A DNA stretch of 64,000 bases from Taibaiella sp041660405 (GTDB lineage Bacteria; Bacteroidota; Bacteroidia; Chitinophagales; Chitinophagaceae). The notes under the pieces are model-generated. The model saw only the letters and a list, made by a program, of their open reading frames with translations, searched no databases and had not been told where the DNA came from. Position numbers and translations under genes: made by a program. The stretch is from NCBI GenBank assembly GCA_041660405.1, contig JBAZWL010000009.1, positions 62,001 to 126,000 of the forward strand, given 5' to 3'. Below, piece by piece: positions 17,404 through 26,091 of the stretch (position 1 is its first letter; every line of letters starts with the position of its first letter).

Positions 17404-18108
17404 TTATTGTTTTTTAAGGAAATAGATCACTTGATGTTCATCTTCCAGTAAAATTTCATTGGCTGTTTGTTTCAATATTTTGAGGCTATGGGCCTGATTG
17501 AACGTATTGATGTACCGGATAGATGAGCCTTTGATATGCTTTACTTTCATAGCCAGGTTGGTGGTCGTTACCAGGCTGCCCTTTGCTCCCTTTTTTACCT
17601 GGCGATAAATGTCCAGCCTTTTGATGTACATAATAGTCTTTATATCTGCCTCTACACCTTCACGAAGCTGTTTTTTATAAACCAGCCAAGTGCCGTTCAG
17701 TTGTTTTAAGTTTATCTTTTTTGTGGGAGCGTCAGGTATTGTATTTTTTGAAGCAAAACTTTCAGCATCAGAGGCGGTATAGTTTTTAAGTTCGCGGGTA
17801 AAAATATGGGTCAGGTTTTTAAAGCGGAGCCTGACCTCTTCCGGTTCATTCAGCATGACCTGGAACGTGCGTTTTTTTACATTCAATGAATCACCATCAA
17901 CGGTGCCCCTGTAAGCATAACCGCCAATTACGATGTCAAAAAGGTTCCTATCGGTGGTGAGCATGAATACCGTATCTGTATAGTTTAGCTGCTCCTCTTT
18001 CTCGTTGATCCTGCTGGTTTCTTTCCATCGGTTAGGTGAATATTCCTCCGCTTTGGATATATAAGGGAGGAAACAAAAGAGCATAATGAGGACGGTAAAA
18101 GTTTTCAT
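17404..18108 (-). CDS. hypothetical secreted protein
   Basis: 234 aa with a signal peptide (MKTFTVLIMLFCFLPYISKA). The C-terminal half (about 130-234) begins LKQLNGTWLVYKKQ and continues as a run of short beta strands, loosely like the lipocalin-type or DUF4488-like domains of Bacteroidota secreted proteins; this is a weak guess. It stops 8 bp from the convergent DUF1345 gene. No motif gives a function. Confidence 0.68.
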   Translation of the reverse strand: MKTFTVLIMLFCFLPYISKAEEYSPNRWKETSRINEKEEQLNYTDTVFMLTTDRNLFDIVIGGYAYRGTVDGDSLNVKKRTFQVMLNEPEEVRLRFKNLTHIFTRELKNYTASDAESFASKNTIPDAPTKKINLKQLNGTWLVYKKQLREGVEADIKTIMYIKRLDIYRQVKKGAKGSLVTTTNLAMKVKHIKGSSIRYINTFNQAHSLKILKQTANEILLEDEHQVIYFLKKQ

Positions 18109-18193
18109 ATTGGGTTTTATGGTTGGTTTATAGATTTATAAGCGTAAAATTAAAAATTATATCATAGCTTGATCTGATTTTTGAGAAAATAAA

Positions 18194-18218
18194 AAAGCTG
18201 CCCTGGATGGGCAGCTTT
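18194..18218 (-). terminator. terminator of the thiolase gene
   Basis: 10-bp perfect stem AAAGCTGCCC/GGGCAGCTTT with loop TGGAT; on the minus strand it is followed by a T-run. Confidence 0.85.
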
Positions 18219-18238
18219 GCACAATAAAAAGTATTTAA

Positions 18239-19417
18239 TTATAGTCTTTCGATAACAAGAGCGCTGGCACCACCACCACCATTACAGATACCGGCAGCAC
18301 CGATCTTAGCATTATTCTGTGCCAATACATTAAGCAAAGTAACCACAATACGAGCACCACTTGCTCCTAAAGGATGACCCAAAGCTACAGCACCACCGTT
18401 TACATTTACTTGTTCCGGTTTCAGGTTCATCAGCTGGCAATTGGCCAGGCCTACTACGCTAAATGCTTCGTTCAATTCAAAGTACTCCACATCTTCCATT
18501 TTAAGACCAGCTTTGGCTACCGCCTTAGGTACAGCTTTGGCAGGAGAAGTAGTAAACCACTCCGGAGCTTGTTCTGCATCAGCATATCCACGGATAACGG
18601 CCAATGGTTTCAATCCTAAAGATTCAGCTTTTTCACGGCTCATCAGGATTACAGCAGCAGCGCCATCGTTCATGTTAGAAGCATTGGCAGCAGTTACAGA
18701 ACCGCCTTTAATAAAGGCAGAATTAAGCGTAGGGATCTTATCAAATTTCACATTGAACGGCTCTTCGTCTTTTGCAAAAAGAATAGGATCACCTTTACGT
18801 TGCGGTATTTCTACAGGAATAATTTCATTGTCAAATTTTCCACCGTTTACTGATGCCTGGCTACGTTGGTAGCTTTGTATCGCAAAAGCATCCTGGTCTT
18901 CACGGCTGATCTTCATTTCTGAAGCTGTATTTTCAGCGCAGTTACCCATTGGGTAATTGCCATATACATCCAAAAGTCCATCTTTAGCAAGGCCATCAAT
19001 CATTTTTACATCACCGAATTTGTTTCCCCAACGAAGGTTCGGACTATAAAAAGGTACATTGCTCATACTTTCCATACCGCCGGCAACTACCACTTCAGCA
19101 TCGCCCAGCATAATGGATTGTGCTCCCAGTGCAATAGCTTTCATGCCACTGGCACACACTTTATTTACAGTAGTACAATTTACTTCATCGGGCAAACCAG
19201 CAAATTTAGCTGCCTGACGCGCAGGAGCCTGTCCCAAGTTAGCTTGCATTACCGAACCCATCAATACATCATCTACTTCTTTAACATCCAGCTTGATCCT
19301 GTCCAAGGCGCCTTTGATAGCAATTGCACCCAATTGCGTAGCGGAAAAATCTTTCAATGATCCGCCCCAGCTACCTATTGGTGTACGCACAGCGGATACA
19401 ATAACTACTTCTTTCAT
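18239..19417 (-). CDS. acetyl-CoA C-acyltransferase (thiolase)
   Basis: 392 aa from the ATG at 19417 (MKEVVIVSAVRTPIGSWGGS), the standard thiolase II N-terminus. Nucleophilic Cys88 in VNKVCASGMKA, the catalytic His in ALGHPLGASGAR and the acid/base Cys in GICNGGGGAS are all present. It either condenses two acetyl-CoA or cleaves 3-ketoacyl-CoA. The length and sequence suit an acetyl-CoA acetyltransferase (AtoB type). A single-gene unit with a promoter element and a terminator. The acyl-CoA dehydrogenase of the same pathway lies 30 kb away. Confidence 0.93.
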   Translation of the reverse strand: MKEVVIVSAVRTPIGSWGGSLKDFSATQLGAIAIKGALDRIKLDVKEVDDVLMGSVMQANLGQAPARQAAKFAGLPDEVNCTTVNKVCASGMKAIALGAQSIMLGDAEVVVAGGMESMSNVPFYSPNLRWGNKFGDVKMIDGLAKDGLLDVYGNYPMGNCAENTASEMKISREDQDAFAIQSYQRSQASVNGGKFDNEIIPVEIPQRKGDPILFAKDEEPFNVKFDKIPTLNSAFIKGGSVTAANASNMNDGAAAVILMSREKAESLGLKPLAVIRGYADAEQAPEWFTTSPAKAVPKAVAKAGLKMEDVEYFELNEAFSVVGLANCQLMNLKPEQVNVNGGAVALGHPLGASGARIVVTLLNVLAQNNAKIGAAGICNGGGGASALVIERL

Positions 19418-19443
19418 TTTTCGAATATTTTTAGAAAACGGGG

Positions 19444-19451
19444 CAAATGTA
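19444..19451 (-). promoter_or_regulatory. -7 element of the thiolase promoter
   Basis: Minus strand TACATTTG, 26 bp upstream of the ATG; no clear -33 box. Confidence 0.5.
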
Positions 19452-19540
19452 TGCATTTTAATGAACTGTCATTCATTGATAGGAATAATGATTATATCAA
19501 TAAAACGCGTACATGAGCAAGTCCTCACTTTTGATATATC

Positions 19541-19634
19541 ACACGTAGGGACGCATTGCATGCGTCCAATATAAAAGGTTTCGCATGCGTCCTTCATTAT
19601 TCGTACTAGGGCGCATGCAATGCGCCCTACGTGT
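19541..19634. repeat. REP-like palindromic element, copy C
   Basis: Outer ends ACACGTAGGG/CCCTACGTGT. The left arm matches copies B and D (GTAGGGACGCATTGCATGCG). An internal extra half-site (CGCATGCGTCC at about 19582-19592) makes it longer than copy B. It lies between the thiolase promoter and the terminator of ffh. Confidence 0.8.
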
Positions 19635-19654
19635 GTGGATTGCTATTGTCAAAT

Positions 19655-19696
19655 AAATACAAAAGACCGATTCTTTCGAACCGGTCTTTTGTATTT
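19655..19696. terminator. terminator of ffh
   Basis: 15-bp perfect stem AAATACAAAAGACCG/CGGTCTTTTGTATTT with a 12-nt loop, beginning 15 bp after the ffh stop. Confidence 0.88.
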
Positions 19697-19710
19697 GCTG
19701 TTCGGCAAAA

Positions 19711-21063
19711 TTATTTTCTTCCCATGCCGGGCATTCCCGGCATACCCATTCCTGGCATGCCCATGCCCATTCCTTTGAATTTGTTCATTTGTTTCATCAT
19801 GCCGCGCATTTGTTCAAATTGCTTCATGAACGCGTTCATTTCACTGATATCTTTACCTGCTCCTGTAGCAATACGCTTGCGTCGGGCAGGGTTAATAAGA
19901 TCAGGATTGCGACGCTCTGCAGGAGTCATAGAATCGATCATGGCTTCAATACCTTTGAAGGCATCATCGCTGATGTCAATATCTTTAATAGCCTTGCCCA
20001 CACCGGGTATCATAGCCAGCAGGTCTTTGATGTTACCCATCTTTTTGATCTGACCGAGCTGTGTTTTAAAATCTTCAAAATCAAACTTATTGGCACGGAT
20101 CTTTTTCTCTATTTTCTTGGCTTCTTCTTCGTCAAACTGATCCTGCGCACGCTCTACAAGGGAGATAATATCACCCATACCGAGGATACGTTGCGCCATA
20201 CGTTCCGGATAAAATACATCCAGCGTATCGAGCTTTTCGCCCATGCTCACAAACTTGATGGGCTTTTCTACCGTGTATTTAATAGAAAGAGCTGCACCAC
20301 CGCGAGTATCACCATCGAGTTTGGTTAATACCACACCAGTAAAGTCCAGGCGGTCATTAAAGGCTTTGGCTGTATTTACTGCATCCTGCCCTGTCATAGA
20401 ATCCACAACAAAGAGGATTTCTTTAGGATTTACCGCAGCTTTGATATTGGCAACCTCGGTCATCATAGCCTCATCTACAGCCAAACGGCCTGCAGTATCT
20501 ATAATCACTATATTGTTGCCATCTCTTTTGGCCTGGGCTATAGCATTCAGCGCAATTTGAACTACATCTTTATTTTCAGGTTCGGTGTAAACCGGTACTT
20601 TAATCTGCTCTCCTAATACCTGTAACTGATTTATTGCTGCAGGACGATAAACGTCACCCGCAACTAATAATGGCTTTTTGCTTTTCTTGGTATTCAGGTA
20701 ATTGGCCAATTTGCCGGAGAAGGTAGTTTTACCGGAACCTTGCAGACCTGCTATGAGGATAATGGTAGGTTTGTCACTCAAGTCTAGTTCAACCTCTTCA
20801 CCACCCATCAGTTCGGCTAGTTCGTCCTTAACGATCTTAACCATGAGCTGACCGGGAGATACGGCTGTTAAAACCTTTTCACCCAATGCTTTGTCTTTTA
20901 CCCTGTCGGTAAATTCTTTGGCAATTTTATAGTTTACATCGGCATCTACCAATGCACGACGAATTTCTTTTACGGTGGTGGCAACATTAATTTCGGAGAT
21001 CCGTCCTTCGCCTTTTAATAGTTTAAAGGCGGAGTCGAGCCGTTCACTAAGATTATCAAACAT
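19711..21063 (-). CDS. ffh: signal recognition particle protein Ffh
   Basis: 450 aa GTPase that binds signal sequences of nascent inner-membrane proteins together with 4.5S RNA and docks to FtsY. The N domain (1-85), the G domain with GLQGSGKTT, DTAGRLA and TKLDGDTRGG, and the Met-rich M domain are complete. The C-terminal tail is a run of Gly-Met-Pro (for example GMGMPGMGMPGMPGMG), as often seen. A TACCTTTG -7 element lies 25 bp upstream. No SRP RNA gene was recognised in the window. Confidence 0.97.
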   Translation of the reverse strand: MFDNLSERLDSAFKLLKGEGRISEINVATTVKEIRRALVDADVNYKIAKEFTDRVKDKALGEKVLTAVSPGQLMVKIVKDELAELMGGEEVELDLSDKPTIILIAGLQGSGKTTFSGKLANYLNTKKSKKPLLVAGDVYRPAAINQLQVLGEQIKVPVYTEPENKDVVQIALNAIAQAKRDGNNIVIIDTAGRLAVDEAMMTEVANIKAAVNPKEILFVVDSMTGQDAVNTAKAFNDRLDFTGVVLTKLDGDTRGGAALSIKYTVEKPIKFVSMGEKLDTLDVFYPERMAQRILGMGDIISLVERAQDQFDEEEAKKIEKKIRANKFDFEDFKTQLGQIKKMGNIKDLLAMIPGVGKAIKDIDISDDAFKGIEAMIDSMTPAERRNPDLINPARRKRIATGAGKDISEMNAFMKQFEQMRGMMKQMNKFKGMGMGMPGMGMPGMPGMGRK

Positions 21064-21087
21064 TTTATACTACAATTTTGAAGTGTG

Positions 21088-21095
21088 CAAAGGTA
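21088..21095 (-). promoter_or_regulatory. -7 element of the ffh promoter
   Basis: Minus strand TACCTTTG, 25 bp upstream of the ATG. A canonical -33 box is not seen. Confidence 0.5.
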
Positions 21096-21150
21096 GTTAA
21101 ATTGTTGTATTGTTTAATAACGGGAGATGAAGGACTGATTACTTATAAAT

Positions 21151-21573
21151 TTATCTAGCATTACACTTTTCACAAACCCCTTTTGCCGTCAGATTCATTT
21201 CTTCCAGTAAATATCCTTCTGGCAAATGCAATTTAGGGATAGCTGTTTTAGGCAGACAAGTAGTTTCTTCACAAAGTTTACAATAGAAATGTACATGAAG
21301 ATCATGATGCTTGCCATTGGGTTCACAGGCGTCATCACAAATTGCATATTTGGTAGCTCCTGTGCCGTCTTCAATACTATGAATGAGACTATGCTCCTCA
21401 AACGTTTTGAGCGTACGGTACACTGTGATTCTATCGGTATGTTGCAGCCCTTTTTCTACGTCTGCCAGGCTTAAGGCTTTGGCCTGTTCCAGCATATATT
21501 CCAATACCCGCAGCCGCATGGCCGTAGGACTTATTTGCTTCTCGCTTAATTTATTTTCCAGCTCTGTAAACAT
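21151..21573 (-). CDS. Fur-family transcriptional regulator
   Basis: 140 aa. Winged helix (SPTAMRLRVLEYMLEQ, then DRITVYRTLKTFEEHSLIH) and a metal-binding dimerisation domain (HHDLHVHFYCKLCEETTCL, with a C-terminal CEKC). The two CxxC pairs suggest a structural zinc site. It may be Fur, Zur or PerR; the short C-terminus and the Cys pairs lean towards Zur, but this is only inference. Divergent from tsaE. No clear operator seen. Confidence 0.87.
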   Translation of the reverse strand: MFTELENKLSEKQISPTAMRLRVLEYMLEQAKALSLADVEKGLQHTDRITVYRTLKTFEEHSLIHSIEDGTGATKYAICDDACEPNGKHHDLHVHFYCKLCEETTCLPKTAIPKLHLPEGYLLEEMNLTAKGVCEKCNAR

Positions 21574-21671
21574 AATATGTCGATAAATGACAACACGGAG
21601 TAAGGTGTAAATACTTCCGTTTTGTCGAATTTTTTGTAAGACGAAGATTGATTAAATTGCGTCCTTACTTT

Positions 21672-22103
21672 ATGCAAATTTCCTATACTTTATCCGATAT
21701 TCAAACAGCTGCGCAGCAATTCTGGCAATATGCCAGTGAATTTAAAGTGATTACTTTTAATGGTGGTCTTGGCGCAGGTAAAACTACGTTTACCAGTGCC
21801 TTGTGCGCCTTCCTGGGGGTAACAGATGCAGTAAGCAGTCCGACTTTTTCGCTGATCAATGAGTATCATTTTGTTAACGAAGAAGGAAAGGAAAAAGTAA
21901 TTTACCATTCCGATTGGTACCGCCTGCACGATGAAGAAGAAGCAATACAAGCTGGTATAGAGGATATGCTGGCGCAAAACGAAGGTTGGTGTATAGTGGA
22001 ATGGGCAGAGCGGGCACCGGGGTTATTGCCTGTGCATTACCTGGAAGTACAATTCACCATTGACGACGATAATAAACGTACTTTGGTCTTCATTAATCAT
22101 TAG
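21672..22103 (+). CDS. tsaE: tRNA threonylcarbamoyladenosine biosynthesis ATPase TsaE
   Basis: 143 aa from the ATG at 21672 (MQISYTLSDIQTAAQQFW). Walker A GGLGAGKTTFTSAL, the switch region SSPTFSLINEY and the Walker B-like WCIVEWAER are present. It hydrolyses ATP to reset the TsaBD complex during t6A37 synthesis on ANN-decoding tRNAs. The upstream TTG extension is less likely. It is 115 bp from the next gene, so probably monocistronic. Confidence 0.94.
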   Translation: MQISYTLSDIQTAAQQFWQYASEFKVITFNGGLGAGKTTFTSALCAFLGVTDAVSSPTFSLINEYHFVNEEGKEKVIYHSDWYRLHDEEEAIQAGIEDMLAQNEGWCIVEWAERAPGLLPVHYLEVQFTIDDDNKRTLVFINH

Positions 22104-22218
22104 TTTGTCGAAAAGAGACTGGCACACCTGTCCTGGCTTGTATTTTTACGCCTTATTAAAAGATTGATACTTTAGCATACCAAACAGTTTTATCAATAAT
22201 TAAACCAGATGATTTCCT

Positions 22219-23139
22219 ATGTTACTTTCTATTAAGAACCTGAAGAAATATTACGCTACTCAAAAGGCAGTGGATGATATTAGCTTTGATATTCCGCAAG
22301 GTAGCATCTTTGGCCTGTTGGGACCCAATGGCGCAGGCAAGAGTACTTTACTTAGGATGATAACCGGAATTTTTTACCCGGACTCCGGTGAGGTATTGTT
22401 CAACGGGGAAAAATTTGATCCGATAAAACATATAGGAGAGATGGGCTATATGCCTGAGGAACGTGGCTTGTACAAGAAAATGAAAATAGGTGAGCAAGCT
22501 ATATACCTGGCACAATTACGTGGACTTTCCAAAGCAGAAGCACAGAAGCGTACCAGGGAATGGTTTCAGCGATTGGATATGACCACCTGGGCAGATAAAA
22601 AAGTGGAAGACCTGAGTAAAGGTATGAGCCAGAAGCTGCAGTTTGTAACCACGGTAATCCATAATCCTAAGCTGCTGATACTGGACGAACCCTTTAGTGG
22701 TCTGGACCCGGTAAATGCGAATGTATTAAAAGATGAAATATTCCGCCTGGCACAGGAAGGGACTACCATTATTTTCAGTACACATCGCATGGAGCAGGTA
22801 GAGGAAATATGTGATCAGATTGTGTTGGTAAACCAGGGTAAGAAAATATTGGATGGCAGTGTGCAGCAAGTAAAACAGGACTTTAAGGAAAATGTATTCA
22901 GCATCACACTGGATAGAGCAGATGTGAGCTTGCCTGAATCTATACAAGTGTTGAAACAGGAAGGTAATAAGATCGTTTTCCATCTTCATGAACAGGAAAG
23001 TTCTAATGGTGTATTACAGCATTTCATCAATCAGGGTGTTGTGATCCTTTCTTTTGAAGAAATATTGCCTTCATTGAACGACATCTTTATCAGGCTGGTG
23101 CAAGGCACTTCAACAGCCAGGGCTTTTATGAATGCATAA
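22219..23139 (+). CDS. ABC transporter ATP-binding protein (ABC-2 type exporter)
   Basis: 306 aa. Walker A LLGPNGAGKSTL, Q-loop region, signature LSKGMSQKLQF, Walker B LLILDEPFSGLDP and H-loop FSTHRME are complete. A C-terminal DUF4162-like extension (about 215-306) is present, as in NatA-type proteins. It pairs with the permease directly downstream, whose frame begins within or just after its stop codon. The exported substrate is unknown; NatAB-like sodium or drug export is a possibility. Confidence 0.93.
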   Translation: MLLSIKNLKKYYATQKAVDDISFDIPQGSIFGLLGPNGAGKSTLLRMITGIFYPDSGEVLFNGEKFDPIKHIGEMGYMPEERGLYKKMKIGEQAIYLAQLRGLSKAEAQKRTREWFQRLDMTTWADKKVEDLSKGMSQKLQFVTTVIHNPKLLILDEPFSGLDPVNANVLKDEIFRLAQEGTTIIFSTHRMEQVEEICDQIVLVNQGKKILDGSVQQVKQDFKENVFSITLDRADVSLPESIQVLKQEGNKIVFHLHEQESSNGVLQHFINQGVVILSFEEILPSLNDIFIRLVQGTSTARAFMNA

Positions 23140-23185
23140 GCCAGGCCACACTTTATTTTTTCTTAAACTTAATCAGCATTTTCCA

Positions 23186-24484
23186 ATGAAAAAAACATTG
23201 ATCATTATAAAAAGAGAGTATTTCACCAGGGTAAAAAAACGCTCATTTATTATACTTACCTTATTGATCCCATTCCTGTTTGCTGGTCTGGCTGCTCTTA
23301 TAGGCGGAATTGCCGTGAGTTCGGGCGGCACAAAAAAAATAGCAGTACTTGACGAAAGCAAAGTTTTTGAAAATAAGCTGAAAAGTACAAAGGATGTACA
23401 ATACAGCTTTCTGAAAGGCCAGCGCGATTCCTTGATCCGGAACCTGGATAAAGACCAGTTTGATGCATTGTTATACGTTCAGGCTTTTGATAAAAACCAG
23501 CAGGATATTAGCTTTCGCCTGTTTTATAACGAACAGATCGGAATAGAAACCGAAGGAGATATCAAAGGCGACCTCAACGACATTATAATAGATGAACGGA
23601 TGAAGGCCGCCGGAATCAATAATGATCAACTGAAAACCATACAGGACCGAAGTGTGTCGCTGGTATCGGAGAATATAAAAGACGGCAAAAAATCAAGCAA
23701 TGAAATTGCTATAGCTATCGGATATTTCTGTGGCCTTCTGTTGTATATGTTCATGTTGTTTTATGGTATGAGTGTAATGCGTAGTGTAATGGAAGAAAAA
23801 ACCAACAGAATAGCCGAGATTATTGTAAGCTCTGTCAAGCCTTTTCAATTGATGCTGGGTAAAATAGTAGGTGTGGCGTTGGTTGGGTTAACCCAAGTGC
23901 TTATCTGGATTGCATTAATTGGAGTGTTTGCAGCTATTGGTATACCTATGATGACCGGAGGAATGGCTGTGAGTGGAAGTATGGATCCCGCTGCTATGAA
24001 TGAACTTTCCAATGGTGGTGGCAAAATGGCGGGTTTAATAGAATTACTAAAAGATACCAATTGGTTCATGATCGCATTTTGGTTCCTGTTCTACTTCCTG
24101 GGCGGTTATTTCCTATATGCTGCATTATTTGCCGCTGTGGGTAGCCTGGTGAACGAAGACCCACAGGAATCCAATCAATATACATTGCCTATTACCATTC
24201 CTATTATTCTTGGTTTTGGGATTATGTCTTCTGCCATCAGGGACCCTAACAGTCCGCTGGCTATATTTGGTAGCCTGTTCCCGCTTACATCACCCATTGT
24301 AATGATGGCGAGAATACCATTCGGGGATGTACCCGCCTGGCAATTGATTACTTCGGCAGCACTATTGATCCTGGGTTTCCTGGGTACAAGCTGGATGGCC
24401 GGAAAAATTTATCGCACGGGTATCCTTATGTATGGAAAGAAAATAAGTATGAAAGAGGTAGGCAAATGGCTTGTGCGGAAATAA
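23186..24484 (+). CDS. ABC-2 type transporter permease (NatB-like)
   Basis: 432 aa from the ATG at 23186 (MKKTLIIIKREYFTRVKKRS); an earlier in-frame ATG at 23132 overlaps the upstream gene by 8 nt and would add 18 residues. One N-terminal helix, a large extracytoplasmic domain (about 55-185) and five C-terminal helices follow the NatB/YhaP plan, with the cytoplasmic motif VMEEKTNRIAEIIVSSVKPF between them. It forms the exporter with the preceding ATPase and ends with a strong terminator. Confidence 0.9.
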   Translation: MKKTLIIIKREYFTRVKKRSFIILTLLIPFLFAGLAALIGGIAVSSGGTKKIAVLDESKVFENKLKSTKDVQYSFLKGQRDSLIRNLDKDQFDALLYVQAFDKNQQDISFRLFYNEQIGIETEGDIKGDLNDIIIDERMKAAGINNDQLKTIQDRSVSLVSENIKDGKKSSNEIAIAIGYFCGLLLYMFMLFYGMSVMRSVMEEKTNRIAEIIVSSVKPFQLMLGKIVGVALVGLTQVLIWIALIGVFAAIGIPMMTGGMAVSGSMDPAAMNELSNGGGKMAGLIELLKDTNWFMIAFWFLFYFLGGYFLYAALFAAVGSLVNEDPQESNQYTLPITIPIILGFGIMSSAIRDPNSPLAIFGSLFPLTSPIVMMARIPFGDVPAWQLITSAALLILGFLGTSWMAGKIYRTGILMYGKKISMKEVGKWLVRK

Positions 24485-24508
24485 TCATTATTGAATAGAT
24501 ATAAAGGA

Positions 24509-24543
24509 AAGTTGCCACTTAAATACTGGCAACTTTTTTTATT
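24509..24543 (+). terminator. terminator of the ABC exporter operon
   Basis: 9-bp stem AAGTTGCCA/TGGCAACTT with a 9-nt loop and a T-run. Confidence 0.88.
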
Positions 24544-24598
24544 CCCCCGGATACCGGCCGATATTATTTTGTAGTTTTATCTTTTCTCACTTCATTTC

Positions 24599-24958
24599 AT
24601 GGTTGTATTTATTATTTGTTTTGTACTCCAGGTTTTCCTTTTTGTAAAAGTTATGAATCGGGGTAGTAATCTGCTGATTTTGGCTTTGGCAGGCGGCATA
24701 ATTTTACCCCCTGTAATCTGGTTTGCAGTATCGGCCCTTCTTGATGGATATCTGGAAGGATTGGTTGAAGGCTTGGCATATGTGGTATTTTCTTATCTCC
24801 ATATTTTATTTATATGCGTGTCGCTGATCATTAAAGGTGTCAGAATCAAAAATTCTAAATACTATTTTATAGGTGTGGCCACAATGTTATGTCTTGTGAT
24901 TATATTTTTATTTCTGATCAATCTGTTTAAGGGGGCGTCTTTTAAGATTGGAGGTTAA
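24599..24958 (+). CDS. small hypothetical membrane protein
   Basis: 119 aa with four hydrophobic segments (about 1-18, 24-46, 58-78 and 89-110) and very few polar residues. I recognise no family. The frame is open between a terminator and the next promoter and starts with an ATG closely after a T-rich stretch. Coding is plausible from the membrane-protein composition rather than from any homology. Confidence 0.55.
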   Translation: MVVFIICFVLQVFLFVKVMNRGSNLLILALAGGIILPPVIWFAVSALLDGYLEGLVEGLAYVVFSYLHILFICVSLIIKGVRIKNSKYYFIGVATMLCLVIIFLFLINLFKGASFKIGG

Positions 24959-25006
24959 CCATTACAGCAATCACTGATATCTATGATTTTTAAGATGATA
25001 TTGCCC

Positions 25007-25014
25007 TACCTTTG
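25007..25014 (+). promoter_or_regulatory. -7 element of the outer membrane protein gene
   Basis: TACCTTTG, 19 bp before the chosen ATG at 25034, with a T-rich patch (GATTTTTAA) about 17 bp upstream. It supports the shorter start, because the ATG at 24983 would lie upstream of the transcript start. Confidence 0.55.
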
Positions 25015-25033
25015 CCGCGCTAAAATCTTAATA

Positions 25034-25897
25034 ATGCGATCTTTATTTTTGAAACGGCTGGTATGCTTTGTTTTTTTACTTCCTGCTATCGCTCTTCATG
25101 CACAGGAGCATAAGAAAAAAAGCTACCTGGGCATTGTAGGTAACGGAAGTTTATACTTTAGTTGGGGATACAATACGGAATGGTATACAAAGTCTACAGT
25201 TCATGTCAGCCAGCCCGCTCTTAATAGCGATTACCAATTGCAAGGTGTAAAGGCGCACGACCATAGAGGTTGGGACGATGGCTTATTTCAAAAAGCGCTT
25301 ACAATACCACAATACAATTACCGCCTGGGTTACTTCTTCAATGAGAAACAGGATTTTGCTTTTGAGATCAACTTCGACCATACCAAATACATTATCACTG
25401 ATGGTCAGCAGGCGCATCTTAAAGGAACCGTTGCCGGTGAAGAAGTAGACAAGCACATTGATTATTCTGGTAATAATGGGTTTTATTATTTTCTGAATAA
25501 TGGCGCTAACTTTTTGCTCTTTAACCTGGTAAAGCGATTTGAAATTTATCATACCGATAATAAATATTTTAAAATCGACTTGCTTACCAAAGCCGGCATA
25601 GGTCCAGTGATACCACATGTAGAAAATGCTTTTTTCGGAAAAGATAATGATCCCGGTTTTCAATTGGGTGGCTGGAATGCAGGTGTGGAAACGGCTTTAA
25701 GATTTACCGTGCTCAAATATGCTTATCTCGAATTTGCACAAAAAGTAGATTATGCCCGCTATAGCAATCTTGCAGTGTACCAGGGAACAGCGCATCAATC
25801 CTTTGGTACCTACGAACTTATCTTAAGCCTGGGTATTAATTTTGCTACCGGTAAGAACAATCCTCAATACCATGGTGTTAAGAAAACGGAAGATTAG
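25034..25897 (+). CDS. outer membrane beta-barrel protein, hypothetical
   Basis: 287 aa with a signal peptide (MRSLFLKRLVCFVFLLPAIA, then LHAQ). The mature protein alternates aromatic and polar residues in beta strands (SYLGIVGNGSLYFSWGYNTE, YNYRLGYFFNEKQDFAFEI) and ends in strands like ELILSLGINFAT, typical of small outer-membrane barrels. It has a dedicated promoter. No ligand or enzyme motif is seen. Confidence 0.72.
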   Translation: MRSLFLKRLVCFVFLLPAIALHAQEHKKKSYLGIVGNGSLYFSWGYNTEWYTKSTVHVSQPALNSDYQLQGVKAHDHRGWDDGLFQKALTIPQYNYRLGYFFNEKQDFAFEINFDHTKYIITDGQQAHLKGTVAGEEVDKHIDYSGNNGFYYFLNNGANFLLFNLVKRFEIYHTDNKYFKIDLLTKAGIGPVIPHVENAFFGKDNDPGFQLGGWNAGVETALRFTVLKYAYLEFAQKVDYARYSNLAVYQGTAHQSFGTYELILSLGINFATGKNNPQYHGVKKTED

Positions 25898-25904
25898 ATT
25901 TTGG

Positions 25905-26088
25905 TATCAGGACATTAGTATCAAGAATCAAGTATCAAGATGTGAAATTAAGAAGTGTGAAAAAGAGTAAGAAATATTCAATATTCAACTATCAATATTC
26001 AACTATCAATATTCAATTTTCAATAGTCATTTCTTTTAAATTGCCAATTGCCCACTGCCAATTTAAAACTTACTACTTACAACTAAAA
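25905..26088. repeat. low-complexity intergenic repeats (TATCAAGAATCAAG, ATTCAACTATCAAT and others)
   Basis: Successive short tandem words: TATCAAG, ATTCAACTATCAAT (repeated at 25979-26012), GCCAATTGCCCACTGCCAA, and ACTTACTACTTACAAC. They fill the whole gap and end only a few bases before the ATG at 26092. No hairpin terminator is obvious. Confidence 0.7.
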
Positions 26089-26091
26089 AAC

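Noticed and set aside
19660..19692. Possible tRNA-like TTCGAAC word
   Set aside because: It is the loop of the ffh terminator; there is no cloverleaf around it. No tRNA was found elsewhere in the window.
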